This document shows positions 19,527 through 28,317 of a stretch of 64,000 bases of DNA, piece by piece. A program made the position numbers and the translations under genes. Source of the stretch: Chelativorans sp. J32 (GTDB lineage Bacteria > Pseudomonadota > Alphaproteobacteria > Rhizobiales > Rhizobiaceae); NCBI RefSeq assembly GCF_000518985.1, contig NZ_JAEQ01000012.1, forward strand, positions 1-64,000, given 5' to 3'. Under the pieces are notes generated by a model. That model ran no database searches, was not told the DNA's origin, and saw only the letters and a list, made by a program, of their open reading frames with translations. Numbering within the stretch: the first letter of the stretch is position 1; each line of letters begins with the position of its first letter.

Positions 19527-19948
19527 GCGACGAGGTCGCCACCCGGCTGCTGATCCGGCCATCCCCTTATGAAAGTGCGCTGGAACTGCTGCAGCGTACT
19601 GTGGCGCTCGCCTGCCTGGTCGAAGGCATCGGCTATTGGGTGCGGCTGCTCGGCTTCTTCGACGGCCCAGCCTGGCGGTTCGATTTGATGCCATATTATT
19701 GGCAGGTGGCAGCAGTTCCCCTTGCTGTCCTTTTTCCTTTTGCCGCTGTCGGGCTGTGGATGCTTGCATCCTGGGGGCCGGTCGTCTGGTTCATTTGCGC
19801 CGCGGCGGAAATCGTCATGTACGGGTTTTTCCCGGAACTATACGGGCAGCATTATCTCGTCCTTGTGCTCCACCTCGCCGTGGCGCTCTGCTATACCGCC
19901 CTGCGGATCCTTTATCACGTGGAGCGGCGGCGGATTAACCCAGGTTAA
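19523..19948 (+). CDS. DUF6163 family membrane protein
   Basis: This 141-residue integral membrane protein has four hydrophobic segments (beginning VALACLVEGIGYWVRLLGF and ending YLVLVLHLAVALCYTALRIL). It resembles the DUF6163 group, small membrane proteins I know only from Hyphomicrobiales, with no assigned function. Its GTG start overlaps the TGA of the hydrolase gene, so translation is coupled. Its position just before ldtR suggests an envelope role but does not prove one. Confidence 0.75.
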   Translation: MSDEVATRLLIRPSPYESALELLQRTVALACLVEGIGYWVRLLGFFDGPAWRFDLMPYYWQVAAVPLAVLFPFAAVGLWMLASWGPVVWFICAAAEIVMYGFFPELYGQHYLVLVLHLAVALCYTALRILYHVERRRINPG

Positions 19949-20044
19949 CGCCTTTTTAGCCCTATATGCAGGCTTCCTGGTGTAATGCGTTGTTAAGCTT
20001 GGCGTTTAAGTCGAATTTTAGGTGCCCTCGCTACGGTGGCCCCA

Positions 20045-20066
20045 GGTGAAAAACAAAAAAATCACC
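20045..20066. promoter_or_regulatory. Inverted repeat upstream of ldtR, candidate operator
   Basis: GGTGA (20045-20049) and TCACC (20062-20066) flank a very A-rich core, forming an imperfect palindrome about 26 bases before the ldtR start. The same GGYGAAAAA half appears upstream of ldtP at 20833. MarR proteins usually bind such palindromes and repress their own genes, so an LdtR site is plausible. The pairing is short. Confidence 0.35.
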
Positions 20067-20091
20067 GGCGTCAAAACGAAAGGCACCAGTT

Positions 20092-20607
20092 ATGATCAAC
20101 TCGCGATCCGCGACCCAGGACGGGTCTATCCATGAAGAGCGCGAAACAGGGCTGCGCTCCCTCTATCTCGAAGCCCTGCACCTCGTCGAGAAGCTGCATC
20201 GTCGCCTTCTCGATGTCATCAAGGACGAGTTCGAGCGGCAGGGCCGCAGCGACATCAACGCCATTCAGGCGCTGTTGCTCTTCAATATAGGCGATGCGGA
20301 ACTGACTGCCGGGGAACTGCGCTCGCGCGGTTACTATCTCGGCTCCAACGTCTCCTACAATCTGAAGAAGCTCGTAGACATGGGTTTCATCCATCATCAG
20401 CGCTCGCGCGTCGACCGGCGTTCGGTCCGCATCAGCCTGACCCCGAAGGGCCAGGAGATCGCGGATGTCGTCTCGCGCCTTTACGATCGGCATATCGGCT
20501 CGATCGAGCAGGTGGGCGGCATCAAGGTGGAAGAATTCCAGCAGATGAACAAGGCGCTTCAGCGGCTCGATCGCTTCTGGAACGACACGATCGCATATCG
20601 CATGTAA
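20092..20607 (+). CDS. ldtR: MarR-family regulator LdtR
   Basis: This 171-residue MarR-type winged-helix protein has an N-terminal dimerisation helix (SLYLEALHLVEKLHRRLLDVIKDE). A recognition region contains LTAGELRSRGYYLGSNVSYNLKKLV, and the beta-wing is SRVDRRSVRISLTPKG. The sequence and position immediately before an L,D-transpeptidase gene match LdtR of Liberibacter and Sinorhizobium, which controls the transpeptidase LdtP and osmotic stress tolerance. The same role here is inferred. The upstream region is A-rich with a candidate operator. Confidence 0.9.
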   Translation: MINSRSATQDGSIHEERETGLRSLYLEALHLVEKLHRRLLDVIKDEFERQGRSDINAIQALLLFNIGDAELTAGELRSRGYYLGSNVSYNLKKLVDMGFIHHQRSRVDRRSVRISLTPKGQEIADVVSRLYDRHIGSIEQVGGIKVEEFQQMNKALQRLDRFWNDTIAYRM

Positions 20608-20666
20608 CCGGGTGCCTGTTTGACAGCCGGGGGCGACCGGTTACTGCAACTTGTGATCATTGATTT

Positions 20667-20695
20667 AAGGCCGGTGTCCGAAAGGCGCCGGCCTT
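20667..20695 (+). terminator. Intrinsic-like terminator after ldtR
   Basis: AAGGCCGG (20667-20674) pairs with CCGGCCTT (20688-20695). The stem continues inward with one bulge to a GAAA loop. It is followed by a T-containing stretch (TTCGATTT), so it probably ends the ldtR transcript before ldtP. Confidence 0.6.
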
Positions 20696-20832
20696 CGATT
20701 TGCTGCGGGGAACCGCGTTTGGCTGGGGGAGTTGTCCCGCGCGTCACGCTAATAACACAATTGAGCGAAATGGAGGAATACGCCGTCGCTGATGGAATGT
20801 CGCAGTTCCAAGTCGCCACGCGGCACTCTGTT

Positions 20833-20857
20833 GGCGAAAAATTAACCTTATTTCGGC
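20833..20857. promoter_or_regulatory. Motif upstream of ldtP resembling the ldtR site
   Basis: GGCGAAAAATTAACC runs into TTATTTCGGC, giving an inverted CGAAAA...ATTTCG arrangement about 45 bases before the ldtP start. It shares GGYGAAAAA with the palindrome before ldtR. A common regulator site is proposed only because of this shared half and the shared gene context. Confidence 0.3.
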
Positions 20858-20901
20858 GAGTCTCGGCCGCAGGCCATTGCCCCTGAGTTAGAGGATCGGA
20901 G

Positions 20902-22161
20902 ATGAAGACCAGTCGCCGTGTATTCCTGAGCGGAGCCGGAGCTGCTGCAGCTGCGGCTGTTGCGGGTTCTGCGAGTGCGCAGTCCGCTTTCGACGCCATC
21001 ATCAACGCCCCCCGCAGAGGCGCGTGGGACGATCAGTTCGATGCCCAGGTGAGCAGCGGCAGGGACAGGGTGGTGTCCACTCTCCCGGTCCTCAGCCCGG
21101 AAACGGCGAGCTATGTTGAGCAGGCCATCGTCGCCTATTCCAACATCGTTGCAAGCGGGGGCTGGCCTATGGTCCCTGCGACAAAGAAGCTGCAGCTCGG
21201 CGTCATCGATCCCGACGTGGAGGTGCTGCGCCGCCGCCTGATGGTCTCCGGCGACCTTTCGCCGCGCGCCGGCATGTCGCCTGCCTTCGACTCCTATGTG
21301 GATGAGGCGTTGAAGCGCTTCCAGGTTCGTCACGGCCTTCCGGCCGACGGTGTCACGGGAAGATACACCTTCTCGTCCATGAACGTCTCCGCTCCGGTGA
21401 GGCTTGGTCAGCTTCAGACCAATCTCGGCCGCCTGCGGGAGATGACGACGAAACCGCTGGGTCAGCGCTTCGTGATGGTGAACATCCCGGCCGCGCAGAT
21501 CGAGGCCGTGGAAAATGGCCGTGTCGTTTCGCGCCACACTGCCGTGGTGGGCAAGATCGATCGGCAGACGCCGGTCCTCAGTTCCAAGATCAATGAGATT
21601 ATCCTCAATCCCTACTGGAACGCGCCGGTCTCGATCGTGCGCAAGGACATCATTCCGCTGATGCGGAAGGATCCCAATTATCTGACCAACAACAATATTC
21701 GCATGATCGCGCCGGACGGGCGCGAGGTCGATCCGCTGACGGTGGATTGGTCGACGGAAGAGGCGGCTAAGTACCGGTTCCGCCAGGATCCTGGCAAGAT
21801 CAACGCCATGGCTTCAGTGAAGATCAATTTCCCGAACCAGCATGCGGTTTATATGCACGACACGCCGCAGCAGAACCTGTTCCGCGATCAGGAGCGCTTC
21901 CACTCCTCCGGTTGCGTGCGCGTCCAGAACGTGCGTGACCTCGTGGCGTGGATCCTGCGTGACACGCCGGGTTGGGATCGCCGGCAGATCGAGACCACCA
22001 TCCAGTCGCAGGAAGACATTCACATCAATGTGGCCGAACCGGTGCCGGTCTATTTCTCCTATGTCTCCGCATGGTCGACCGGCGATGGGGTGGTCCATTT
22101 CCGCGATGACATCTACGGGTTTGACGGCGCCGCGGAACTGCAAATCTCGACCGCGATCTGA
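20902..22161 (+). CDS. ldtP: L,D-transpeptidase LdtP (YkuD/YcbB-like)
   Basis: This 419-residue exported enzyme makes 3-3 cross-links or anchors proteins in peptidoglycan. The N-terminus TSRRVFLSG followed by an Ala-rich core ending ASAQ is a twin-arginine signal. A peptidoglycan-binding helical domain (about 120-165, YVDEALKRFQVRHGLPADGVTGRYT) precedes the YkuD catalytic domain (about 190-385). The active-site block reads HDTP...HSSGCVRV with catalytic Cys338. The usual SHGC is SSGC, as I recall for YcbB-type enzymes. Context after ldtR fixes the likely orthology. Confidence 0.9.
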   Translation: MKTSRRVFLSGAGAAAAAAVAGSASAQSAFDAIINAPRRGAWDDQFDAQVSSGRDRVVSTLPVLSPETASYVEQAIVAYSNIVASGGWPMVPATKKLQLGVIDPDVEVLRRRLMVSGDLSPRAGMSPAFDSYVDEALKRFQVRHGLPADGVTGRYTFSSMNVSAPVRLGQLQTNLGRLREMTTKPLGQRFVMVNIPAAQIEAVENGRVVSRHTAVVGKIDRQTPVLSSKINEIILNPYWNAPVSIVRKDIIPLMRKDPNYLTNNNIRMIAPDGREVDPLTVDWSTEEAAKYRFRQDPGKINAMASVKINFPNQHAVYMHDTPQQNLFRDQERFHSSGCVRVQNVRDLVAWILRDTPGWDRRQIETTIQSQEDIHINVAEPVPVYFSYVSAWSTGDGVVHFRDDIYGFDGAAELQISTAI

Positions 22162-22164
22162 TCG

Positions 22165-22184
22165 CCCGACCCATCGGGTTTTTT
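22165..22184 (+). terminator. Small intrinsic terminator after ldtP
   Basis: CCCGA (22165-22169) pairs with TCGGG (22174-22178) around CCCA, followed directly by six T residues (22179-22184). It starts a few bases after the ldtP stop codon. Confidence 0.65.
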
Positions 22185-22189
22185 CGGGA

Positions 22190-22214
22190 AGGCCGCCGAT
22201 AGGGCGGCCTTTTT
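22190..22214 (+). terminator. Second, stronger intrinsic terminator after ldtP
   Basis: AGGCCGCC (22190-22197) pairs with GGCGGCCT (22203-22210), loop GATAG, followed by TTTTT. With the hairpin just before it this makes a tandem terminator insulating glyA from ldtP. Confidence 0.8.
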
Positions 22215-22333
22215 GCCAGGCGCCGAACCCCACCAAAGGTGAAAAAATACCGCTCGGGGACGTGGTTACCGGCGCGGAAAAATGCTAATGCCCGGGCTCC
22301 GCCCATAGAAGAGCCTCACAAAGGGTGATTGCA

Positions 22334-23647
22334 ATGGCACACGCATCGACCGCAGCGGCCGAGACCGAAAGCTTTTTTTCCAGGCCACTCGAGCAGGCCG
22401 ATCCCGAGATCTTTTCGGCGATTCGCAACGAACTCGGCCGTCAGCGGCACGAAATCGAGCTGATCGCGTCGGAGAACATCGTTTCGCGTGCGGTGCTTGA
22501 AGCCCAAGGTACAGTGCTTACGAACAAATATGCGGAAGGCTACCCGGGCAAGCGTTACTATGGCGGTTGCCAGTTCGTGGACGTGGTGGAGGAGTTGGCG
22601 ATCGAACGCGCCAAGAAGCTCTTCAACTGCGAGTTCGCCAATGTGCAGCCCCATTCCGGCAGCCAGATGAACCAGGCCGTGTTCCTGGCGCTGCTCCAGC
22701 CGGGCGACACCTTCATGGGGCTCGACCTGAATTCCGGCGGTCACCTCACCCACGGCTCGCCCGTCAACATGTCGGGAAAGTGGTTCAACGTCGTCTCCTA
22801 CGGCGTTCGCCGCGACGATCACCTCCTCGACATGGACGAGGTGGAGCGCTTGGCCCAGGAGCACAAGCCGAAGCTGATCCTGGCTGGCGGCACCGCCTAT
22901 TCGCGCATTTGGGATTGGAAGCGCTTCCGGGAAATCGCCGACAGCGTCGGCGCCTACCTGATGGTCGATATGGCCCATATTGCGGGGCTCGTGGCAGGCG
23001 GCGCGCATCCTTCTCCATTGCCCCACGCGCATGTGGTTACCACGACGACGCATAAGTCGTTGCGCGGCCCGCGCGGCGGCATGGTGCTGACCAATGACGA
23101 AGCGATCGCCAAGAAGGTGAATTCCGCTGTGTTCCCCGGCCTGCAGGGCGGACCGCTCATGCATGTGATCGCAGCCAAGGCCGTGGCCCTGGGCGAAGCG
23201 CTGCAGCCTGGATTCAAGACCTATGCACATCAGGTGGTGGCAAACGCCCGCGCTCTCGCTGCCAGCCTTCAGGAAACCGGATTGGAAATCGTCTCCGGCG
23301 GAACGGATAACCACTTGATGCTGGTGGATCTGAGGCCGAAGAACGCCACCGGCAAGCGCGCCGAGGCTGCTCTGGGCCGCGCCAACATCACCTGCAACAA
23401 GAATGGCATTCCTTTCGATCCCGAAAAGCCGTTTGTCACATCGGGCATCCGGCTTGGCACGCCCGCGGGTACGACGCGCGGCTTCGGCGAGGCGGAGTTC
23501 GGCGAGATCGGCAAACTGATTGCCGAGGTTCTGGACGGGCTTAGGGCAGCCAATTCCGACGACGGCAATCTCGCCGTCGAGGAAGCTGTGAAGAACAAGG
23601 TGATTGCCCTTACCGAACGCTTCCCGCTCTACCCATATCTGGGATGA
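22334..23647 (+). CDS. glyA: Serine hydroxymethyltransferase
   Basis: This PLP enzyme interconverts serine and glycine with transfer of a one-carbon unit to tetrahydrofolate. It is 437 residues from ATG 22334, which has AAGGGTG upstream; an in-frame start at 22325 is less likely. Family signatures are [28 protein letters not shown] and the PLP-lysine motif [14 protein letters not shown] with Lys241. It is followed closely by nrdR, the usual Hyphomicrobiales order. Confidence 0.97.
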   Translation: MAHASTAAAETESFFSRPLEQADPEIFSAIRNELGRQRHEIELIASENIVSRAVLEAQGTVLTNKYAEGYPGKRYYGGCQFVDVVEELAIERAKKLFNCEFANVQPHSGSQMNQAVFLALLQPGDTFMGLDLNSGGHLTHGSPVNMSGKWFNVVSYGVRRDDHLLDMDEVERLAQEHKPKLILAGGTAYSRIWDWKRFREIADSVGAYLMVDMAHIAGLVAGGAHPSPLPHAHVVTTTTHKSLRGPRGGMVLTNDEAIAKKVNSAVFPGLQGGPLMHVIAAKAVALGEALQPGFKTYAHQVVANARALAASLQETGLEIVSGGTDNHLMLVDLRPKNATGKRAEAALGRANITCNKNGIPFDPEKPFVTSGIRLGTPAGTTRGFGEAEFGEIGKLIAEVLDGLRAANSDDGNLAVEEAVKNKVIALTERFPLYPYLG

Positions 23648-23680
23648 GCCCGCGAAGGGTATTACCGACAAAGGGACGAG

Positions 23681-24145
23681 ATGCGCTGCCCCTACTGCCA
23701 ATCCGAAGACACGCAGGTGAAGGATTCGCGGCCCGCTGAAGACGGCGCCGCGATCCGCCGCCGCCGCGCCTGCCCGGTTTGCGGAGGTCGCTTCACCACA
23801 TTCGAGCGCGTGCAGCTACGTGACCTCGTGGTGGTGAAGAAAACGGGCCGCAAGGTGCCCTTCGATCGCGACAAGCTGCACCGCTCGTTCGAAATCGCGC
23901 TCAGAAAGCGCAATGTGGACCCCGAGCGGATCGAGCGCGCGGTGACCGGCATCGTGCGCCAGCTCGAAAGCTCGGGCGAGAACGAAGTGAACACGGGCGA
24001 GATCGGCCTGCTCGTTATGGAGGCGCTCAAGTCCCTCGATGACGTGGCTTATGTGCGCTACGCTTCCGTCTACCGTAACTTCCGGGAAGCCAAGGACTTC
24101 CAGGACGTGCTGGGCGAGCTGCGGGGCGAGCCGGAATTGGAATAG
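23681..24145 (+). CDS. nrdR: Transcriptional repressor NrdR
   Basis: This 154-residue repressor of ribonucleotide reductase genes senses ATP/dATP. The N-terminal zinc ribbon has CPYC at residues 3-6 and a second pair in CPVCGGRF. The ATP-cone domain begins at about residue 50 with [16 protein letters not shown] and ends [13 protein letters not shown]. Length and domain order are canonical. It lies between glyA and ribD, and a GC-rich hairpin (24145-24163) separates it from ribD. Confidence 0.96.
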   Translation: MRCPYCQSEDTQVKDSRPAEDGAAIRRRRACPVCGGRFTTFERVQLRDLVVVKKTGRKVPFDRDKLHRSFEIALRKRNVDPERIERAVTGIVRQLESSGENEVNTGEIGLLVMEALKSLDDVAYVRYASVYRNFREAKDFQDVLGELRGEPELE

Positions 24146-24180
24146 GCGGGCGTTCGCCCCGCCAAATCGGGGCTTCTAGG

Positions 24181-25293
24181 ATGTCGGGTGTTTCGGGAAA
24201 CGAGAATGACCGCCGCTTGATGGCGGCAGCGATCCGCCTGTCACGCCGGCATTTGGGCCTGACCGGAACCAATCCGTCCGTGGGTTGCCTGATCGTCAGA
24301 GACGACGGGAACGGGCAGCAGATCGTCGGGCGCGGTGTGACGGCCCTGGGTGGCCGGCCTCATGCCGAAACGCAGGCGCTCGAAGAAGCGGGCGAGGCAG
24401 CGCACGGCGCCACCGCATATGTCACTCTTGAGCCCTGCGCGCATCATGGCCGCACGCCTCCATGTTCGGAAGCCTTGATTACCGCAGGCATTGCCCGCGT
24501 GGTGGGCGCTGCCAGCGATCCCGACCCGCGTGTGAGCGGAAAGGGCTATGCGATGTTGCGCAACGCCGGGATCCAAGTGCTGGAGGGGATACTGGCCGAA
24601 GAAGCAGCCGATCTTCTGGCCGGGTACCTCATCAGATCTATAAAGAAGCGGCCAGAAGTAACTCTGAAACTTGCGCTTTCCGTAGACGGAAAGATCGGGC
24701 GGGCAGGGCAGGGGCAGGTGCGTATCACTGAGGAGACCGCCCGCCGCCAGGTCCACCTCATGCGCGCCGAGGCCGACGCCATCCTGATCGGCATCGGCAC
24801 GGCGCTTGCCGACGATCCATTGCTCACCTGCCGCCTTCCCGGACTGGAGGGGCGCTCTCCCACAAGGATCGTGCTCGACCGTGACCTGCGTTTGCCGCCG
24901 GCCTCGACGCTTGCGCGCAGTGCGCCCGAGGTGCCGCTTTGGGTCACCGCTGCGAAGGACGTAAGCCCTGAACGACGTGCGGCGCTACTGGCGGCGGGCG
25001 CGGAGCTTCTGGGCGTGGAAACCTTTGAGGGCCATATTGCTTTGCCCGAACTGCTGGAGGATCTGGCCGCGCGCGGCATTTCGACACTCATGGTGGAAGG
25101 TGGCGCCTTCACCGCGGGCGAATTCCTGGGCGAGGGTTTGGTGGACCGCCTGTGTCTTTTCGTCGGCCCAGGCGAAATCGGGGGACAGGGGATTGCCTCT
25201 CCGATAGACCTGGACCATATCCCGTCGGGCTTTGCAAAGCGGCGCGAGGCACGCTTCGGCGGCGATCTCTATTTCGAATATGTGAGGGCTTGA
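24181..25293 (+). CDS. ribD: Bifunctional riboflavin deaminase-reductase RibD
   Basis: This 370-residue fusion enzyme catalyses the second and third steps of riboflavin synthesis from GTP. The N-terminal cytidine-deaminase-like domain has the zinc motif GRPHAETQAL and PCAHHGRTPPC. The C-terminal NADPH-dependent reductase domain (about 155-370) begins VTLKLALSVDGKIG and has a nucleotide-binding LMVEGGAFTAGEFL segment. Its stop overlaps the ribE start by one base (TGATG), showing coupling. No FMN riboswitch is visible upstream. Confidence 0.95.
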   Translation: MSGVSGNENDRRLMAAAIRLSRRHLGLTGTNPSVGCLIVRDDGNGQQIVGRGVTALGGRPHAETQALEEAGEAAHGATAYVTLEPCAHHGRTPPCSEALITAGIARVVGAASDPDPRVSGKGYAMLRNAGIQVLEGILAEEAADLLAGYLIRSIKKRPEVTLKLALSVDGKIGRAGQGQVRITEETARRQVHLMRAEADAILIGIGTALADDPLLTCRLPGLEGRSPTRIVLDRDLRLPPASTLARSAPEVPLWVTAAKDVSPERRAALLAAGAELLGVETFEGHIALPELLEDLAARGISTLMVEGGAFTAGEFLGEGLVDRLCLFVGPGEIGGQGIASPIDLDHIPSGFAKRREARFGGDLYFEYVRA

Positions 25294-25907
25294 TGTTCAC
25301 GGGCATCGTGACGGATGTGGGTACCGTTCAGCGGATTGCATCGCTTCAGAAGGGCCTGCGGATCAGGATCGAAACGAACTACGATCCGGAGACGATCGCG
25401 ATCGGCGCCTCCATCGCTTGTGCCGGCGTGTGTCTGACGGTCGTGGAACTCCCGGACGGCGGTTCTAACCGGCGCTGGTTCGAGGTAGAGGCGTGGGACG
25501 AGGCGCTTCAACTCACCACCGTCAGTCAATGGCGTGAAGGAACGCGCGTCAATCTGGAGCGGGCGCTCAAGATCGGCGACGAACTCGGGGGACATATCGT
25601 CTCAGGCCATGTCGACGGCACGGCAGTGATTCTGGAGAGAAGGGATGAAGGGGACGCGGTCCGCTTTGTTCTTGAAGCGCCGAAGGAATTGTCGAGGTTC
25701 GTCGCCCCGAAGGGCTCAGTTGCCCTTGATGGCACATCACTTACGGTGAACCGCGTCGACGGCGACCGTTTCGATGTGCTCCTGATCCATCACTCGCTCG
25801 CGGTGACGACCTGGGGCCAACGGCAGGTGGGCGACAAGGTCAATTTCGAGGTCGACACCATGGCGCGCTATGCTGCGCGTCTTGCGGAGGCGGCCAAAGA
25901 GGCCTAA
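25293..25907 (+). CDS. ribE: Riboflavin synthase subunit alpha
   Basis: This 204-residue enzyme dismutates two 6,7-dimethyl-8-ribityllumazine molecules to riboflavin. It begins with the invariant MFTGIV and consists of two lumazine-binding repeats. The first contains IACAGVCLTVVEL and the second begins near GGHIVSGHVDG and contains VALDGTSLTVNRVDGD. The frame extends further 5' inside ribD, but the MFTGIV start overlapping the ribD stop is the family start. Confidence 0.95.
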   Translation: MFTGIVTDVGTVQRIASLQKGLRIRIETNYDPETIAIGASIACAGVCLTVVELPDGGSNRRWFEVEAWDEALQLTTVSQWREGTRVNLERALKIGDELGGHIVSGHVDGTAVILERRDEGDAVRFVLEAPKELSRFVAPKGSVALDGTSLTVNRVDGDRFDVLLIHHSLAVTTWGQRQVGDKVNFEVDTMARYAARLAEAAKEA

Positions 25908-25934
25908 TCGGGCTCCTCTCGCCCGGAGTGAAAG

Positions 25935-26411
25935 ATGACAGACAAGACAAGAATCCTCATCGTCGAAGCGCGTTTTTACGACGACCTCGCCGATGGCCTC
26001 CTCCAATCGGCCAAGGAAGCGCTGGACGAAGCCGACGCAACCTATGATGTCGTGACCGTGCCGGGCGCTCTGGAAATCCCCGGAGCCATAGCGCTCGCCC
26101 ATCAGGCCGCGCAGAAGGGTGCCAGGGCCTATGACGGCTTTGTCGCGCTTGGCTGTGTGATCCGCGGCGAGACCTATCATTTCGAGATCGTTTCGAACGA
26201 ATCCGCACGCGGGATCATGGATCTCGCGCTGACCCGCGGGCTCGCCATCGGAAACGGCATCCTCACCGTCGAAAATGAGGAGCAGGCCTGGGCGCGCATA
26301 AAGGGACGTCCGGAGACTGGAACCATCGAAGGGGTGGGAAAAGGGCGCGGCGCTGCAGAGGCTGCGCTTCGCATGATCGAACTCAAGAACGCCTTGGAGC
26401 GTAAGCCTTGA
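25935..26411 (+). CDS. ribH: 6,7-dimethyl-8-ribityllumazine synthase
   Basis: This 158-residue enzyme joins the ribD product with dihydroxybutanone phosphate. Conserved parts are the N-terminal [17 protein letters not shown], the [14 protein letters not shown] loop and [14 protein letters not shown] carrying the catalytic histidine. It lies 27 bases after ribE. Its stop codon overlaps the TTG start of nusB, so riboflavin synthesis and the antitermination factor share an operon. Confidence 0.96.
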   Translation: MTDKTRILIVEARFYDDLADGLLQSAKEALDEADATYDVVTVPGALEIPGAIALAHQAAQKGARAYDGFVALGCVIRGETYHFEIVSNESARGIMDLALTRGLAIGNGILTVENEEQAWARIKGRPETGTIEGVGKGRGAAEAALRMIELKNALERKP

Positions 26412-26914
26412 CCAAACCCGCCGAACAAGGCCGCATCGGCAACTTCCGTCCTGCCAACAAGCGGGGCGCGGCGCGTCTTGCGGCCGTGCAAGCGCTTTAC
26501 CAAATGGATGTGGCTGGCACGGGTCTTCTGGAGACCACCGCTGAATACGAGGCCTTCCGCCTCGGCAAGGAAATCGACGGCAATCTCTACCGGGAGGCGG
26601 ACGCGCAATGGTTCCGCGCGATTCTTTCCGGCGTGATTGAAAACCAGACCTTCATCGACCCGGTCATTCGCCAGTCGCTTACGGAGGATTGGCCCCTCTC
26701 GCGCCTCGATTCGACGCTGCGTGCGATCTTGAGGGCTGGCGTCTATGAATTGACCAAACGCTCGGACGTGCCTGTCGCGGTTGTGGTTTCCGAATATCTC
26801 GATATAGCAAAGGCGTTCTATGGCGAGGAGGAGGAGCCCAAGCTTGTCAACGCCGTTCTCGACCGTGTCGCGCGCCGGGTGCGGGGCGAAGGCAGGGGCA
26901 AGGATGCTTCGTGA
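26408..26914 (+). CDS. nusB: Transcription antitermination factor NusB
   Basis: This 168-residue all-helical RNA-binding protein acts with NusE (S10) on boxA of rRNA operons. It contains the family's [19 protein letters not shown]-terminus and ends with [25 protein letters not shown]. The start is TTG 26408, overlapping the ribH stop. The MFS gene begins four bases before its own stop, a further coupling. Confidence 0.94.
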   Translation: MTKPAEQGRIGNFRPANKRGAARLAAVQALYQMDVAGTGLLETTAEYEAFRLGKEIDGNLYREADAQWFRAILSGVIENQTFIDPVIRQSLTEDWPLSRLDSTLRAILRAGVYELTKRSDVPVAVVVSEYLDIAKAFYGEEEEPKLVNAVLDRVARRVRGEGRGKDAS

Positions 26915-28128
26915 CCACCGACGTCCTCTATCGTGAGGCCAGGCACACCGCGCTGATCCTGGCGGCCGCGCAGGCGGTTGTCGGCTCCTCCGCCCCGATC
27001 GCGATCTCGATGGGAAGCCTGGCCGGGAGCTATCTCCTCGGCGCAGACAAGTCGCTGGCCACCACACCCATAACCGGCTTCAATATCGGCGTCGCGCTGG
27101 CGGCCATACCGGCAGCGATGCTGTTGGGTGCGTTGGGACGGCGCAAAGGTTTCATTTCGGGAACGGGTGTCACTGCGCTCGGGGCTGCGATCGCGGTCTT
27201 CGCCCTGTTGCAGGCGAGCTTCTGGTTCTTCACGTTAGGACTGCTCTTCATCGGTGCGGGGAATGCATTTCTCCAGCAATATCGTTTCGCGGCGGCCGAC
27301 AATGCTCCAGCAAGTTTCAAGCCGCGCGCCATTGCGTGGGTTCTCGGCGGTGGGGTGATATCCGCAATCCTCGGGCCCCAGCTCGCCATTCACACCCGCG
27401 AACTCTTTGCGCCCGTGATGTTCGCCGGCGCTTTTGCATCGATCATCGGGCTGTCGCTTATCGGCGCTGTTATTCTTTCGCGTCTGCAAATCAGCAACGA
27501 CAAAGTGAAAACCGGCGCACCGGTGCAAGGCGAGCCGGCGCGGAAGCTAAGCGAGATCCTCTTGCAGCCGCGATTCCTGACGGGCCTCTTCTGCGGTGTC
27601 AGTTCCTTCGCGCTCATGACCTTTGTCATGACCGGCGCGCCGTTAGCGATGGTGGGCTGCGGCTTCTCACCGGACCAGGCAACGCTTGGGATTTCCTGGC
27701 ACGTACTCGCCATGTTCGCTCCGAGTTTCTTCACCGGAAATTTGATCTCGCGATTCGGTAAGGAGACGATCGTCGCGGCCGGACTCGTGCTGCTCATCGC
27801 TTGTGGGCTCGTGTCGCTCTCGGGCATCGAGCTTTGGCAATTCTGGCTTGCGCTGGTGCTTCTCGGGATCGGCTGGAACTTCGGTTTCATCGGCGCCACC
27901 GCCATGGTGGCCGAGTGCTATCGCCCATCCGAAAAGAACAAGGTGGAGGGCATGCACGATTTCCTGCTGTTCTCGACTGTGGCCTTCTCTTCCTTCATGT
28001 CGGGGCGGGTTTATCACGGCTTCGGCTGGGAGACGCTGAATTGGGTGATCTTCCCCGTGGCCGGTTCCTGCCTCGTGATTCTGGCTGCTCTGGTGCTGCG
28101 CCGCAGACGGTTGGTCAGCTCCGCCTGA
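26911..28128 (+). CDS. MFS transporter
   Basis: This 405-residue integral membrane protein has about twelve hydrophobic helices. The cytoplasmic loop after helix 2 contains [14 protein letters not shown], the typical MFS motif A region. A central linker (about 190-215) separates the two six-helix halves. The substrate cannot be assigned. It starts at GTG 26911 overlapping nusB, so it is the last gene of the nrdR-rib-nusB run. A small GCACC/GGTGC hairpin at 28133-28148 follows it. Confidence 0.85.
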   Translation: MTTDVLYREARHTALILAAAQAVVGSSAPIAISMGSLAGSYLLGADKSLATTPITGFNIGVALAAIPAAMLLGALGRRKGFISGTGVTALGAAIAVFALLQASFWFFTLGLLFIGAGNAFLQQYRFAAADNAPASFKPRAIAWVLGGGVISAILGPQLAIHTRELFAPVMFAGAFASIIGLSLIGAVILSRLQISNDKVKTGAPVQGEPARKLSEILLQPRFLTGLFCGVSSFALMTFVMTGAPLAMVGCGFSPDQATLGISWHVLAMFAPSFFTGNLISRFGKETIVAAGLVLLIACGLVSLSGIELWQFWLALVLLGIGWNFGFIGATAMVAECYRPSEKNKVEGMHDFLLFSTVAFSSFMSGRVYHGFGWETLNWVIFPVAGSCLVILAALVLRRRRLVSSA

Positions 28129-28317
28129 AAAAGCACCTGAAAAGGTGCGGCGTTTCGTCCCTGGCCGGCTCCTGCGTATATTCGTCGCACGAAGACCTTG
28201 ACGGGGCGCGGTGTCTTTCACAAAGTCAGCGCCCTGGGCTGCGGCATGTACACGCTTCAGCCTTTCTCTAGGCCCGGGAGGGGTTCCAGCGGGCCGAAAT
28301 CAAGGGATTGTTTTGGC

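Noticed and set aside
22300-22333. glyA start at 22325
   Set aside because: The ATG at 22334 has AAGGGTG at correct spacing. The upstream start lies too close to that ribosome binding site.
24146-25934. FMN (RFN) riboswitch in the riboflavin genes
   Set aside because: The gaps before ribD, ribE and ribH are 35 bases or less, or overlapping, and too short for an RFN element.
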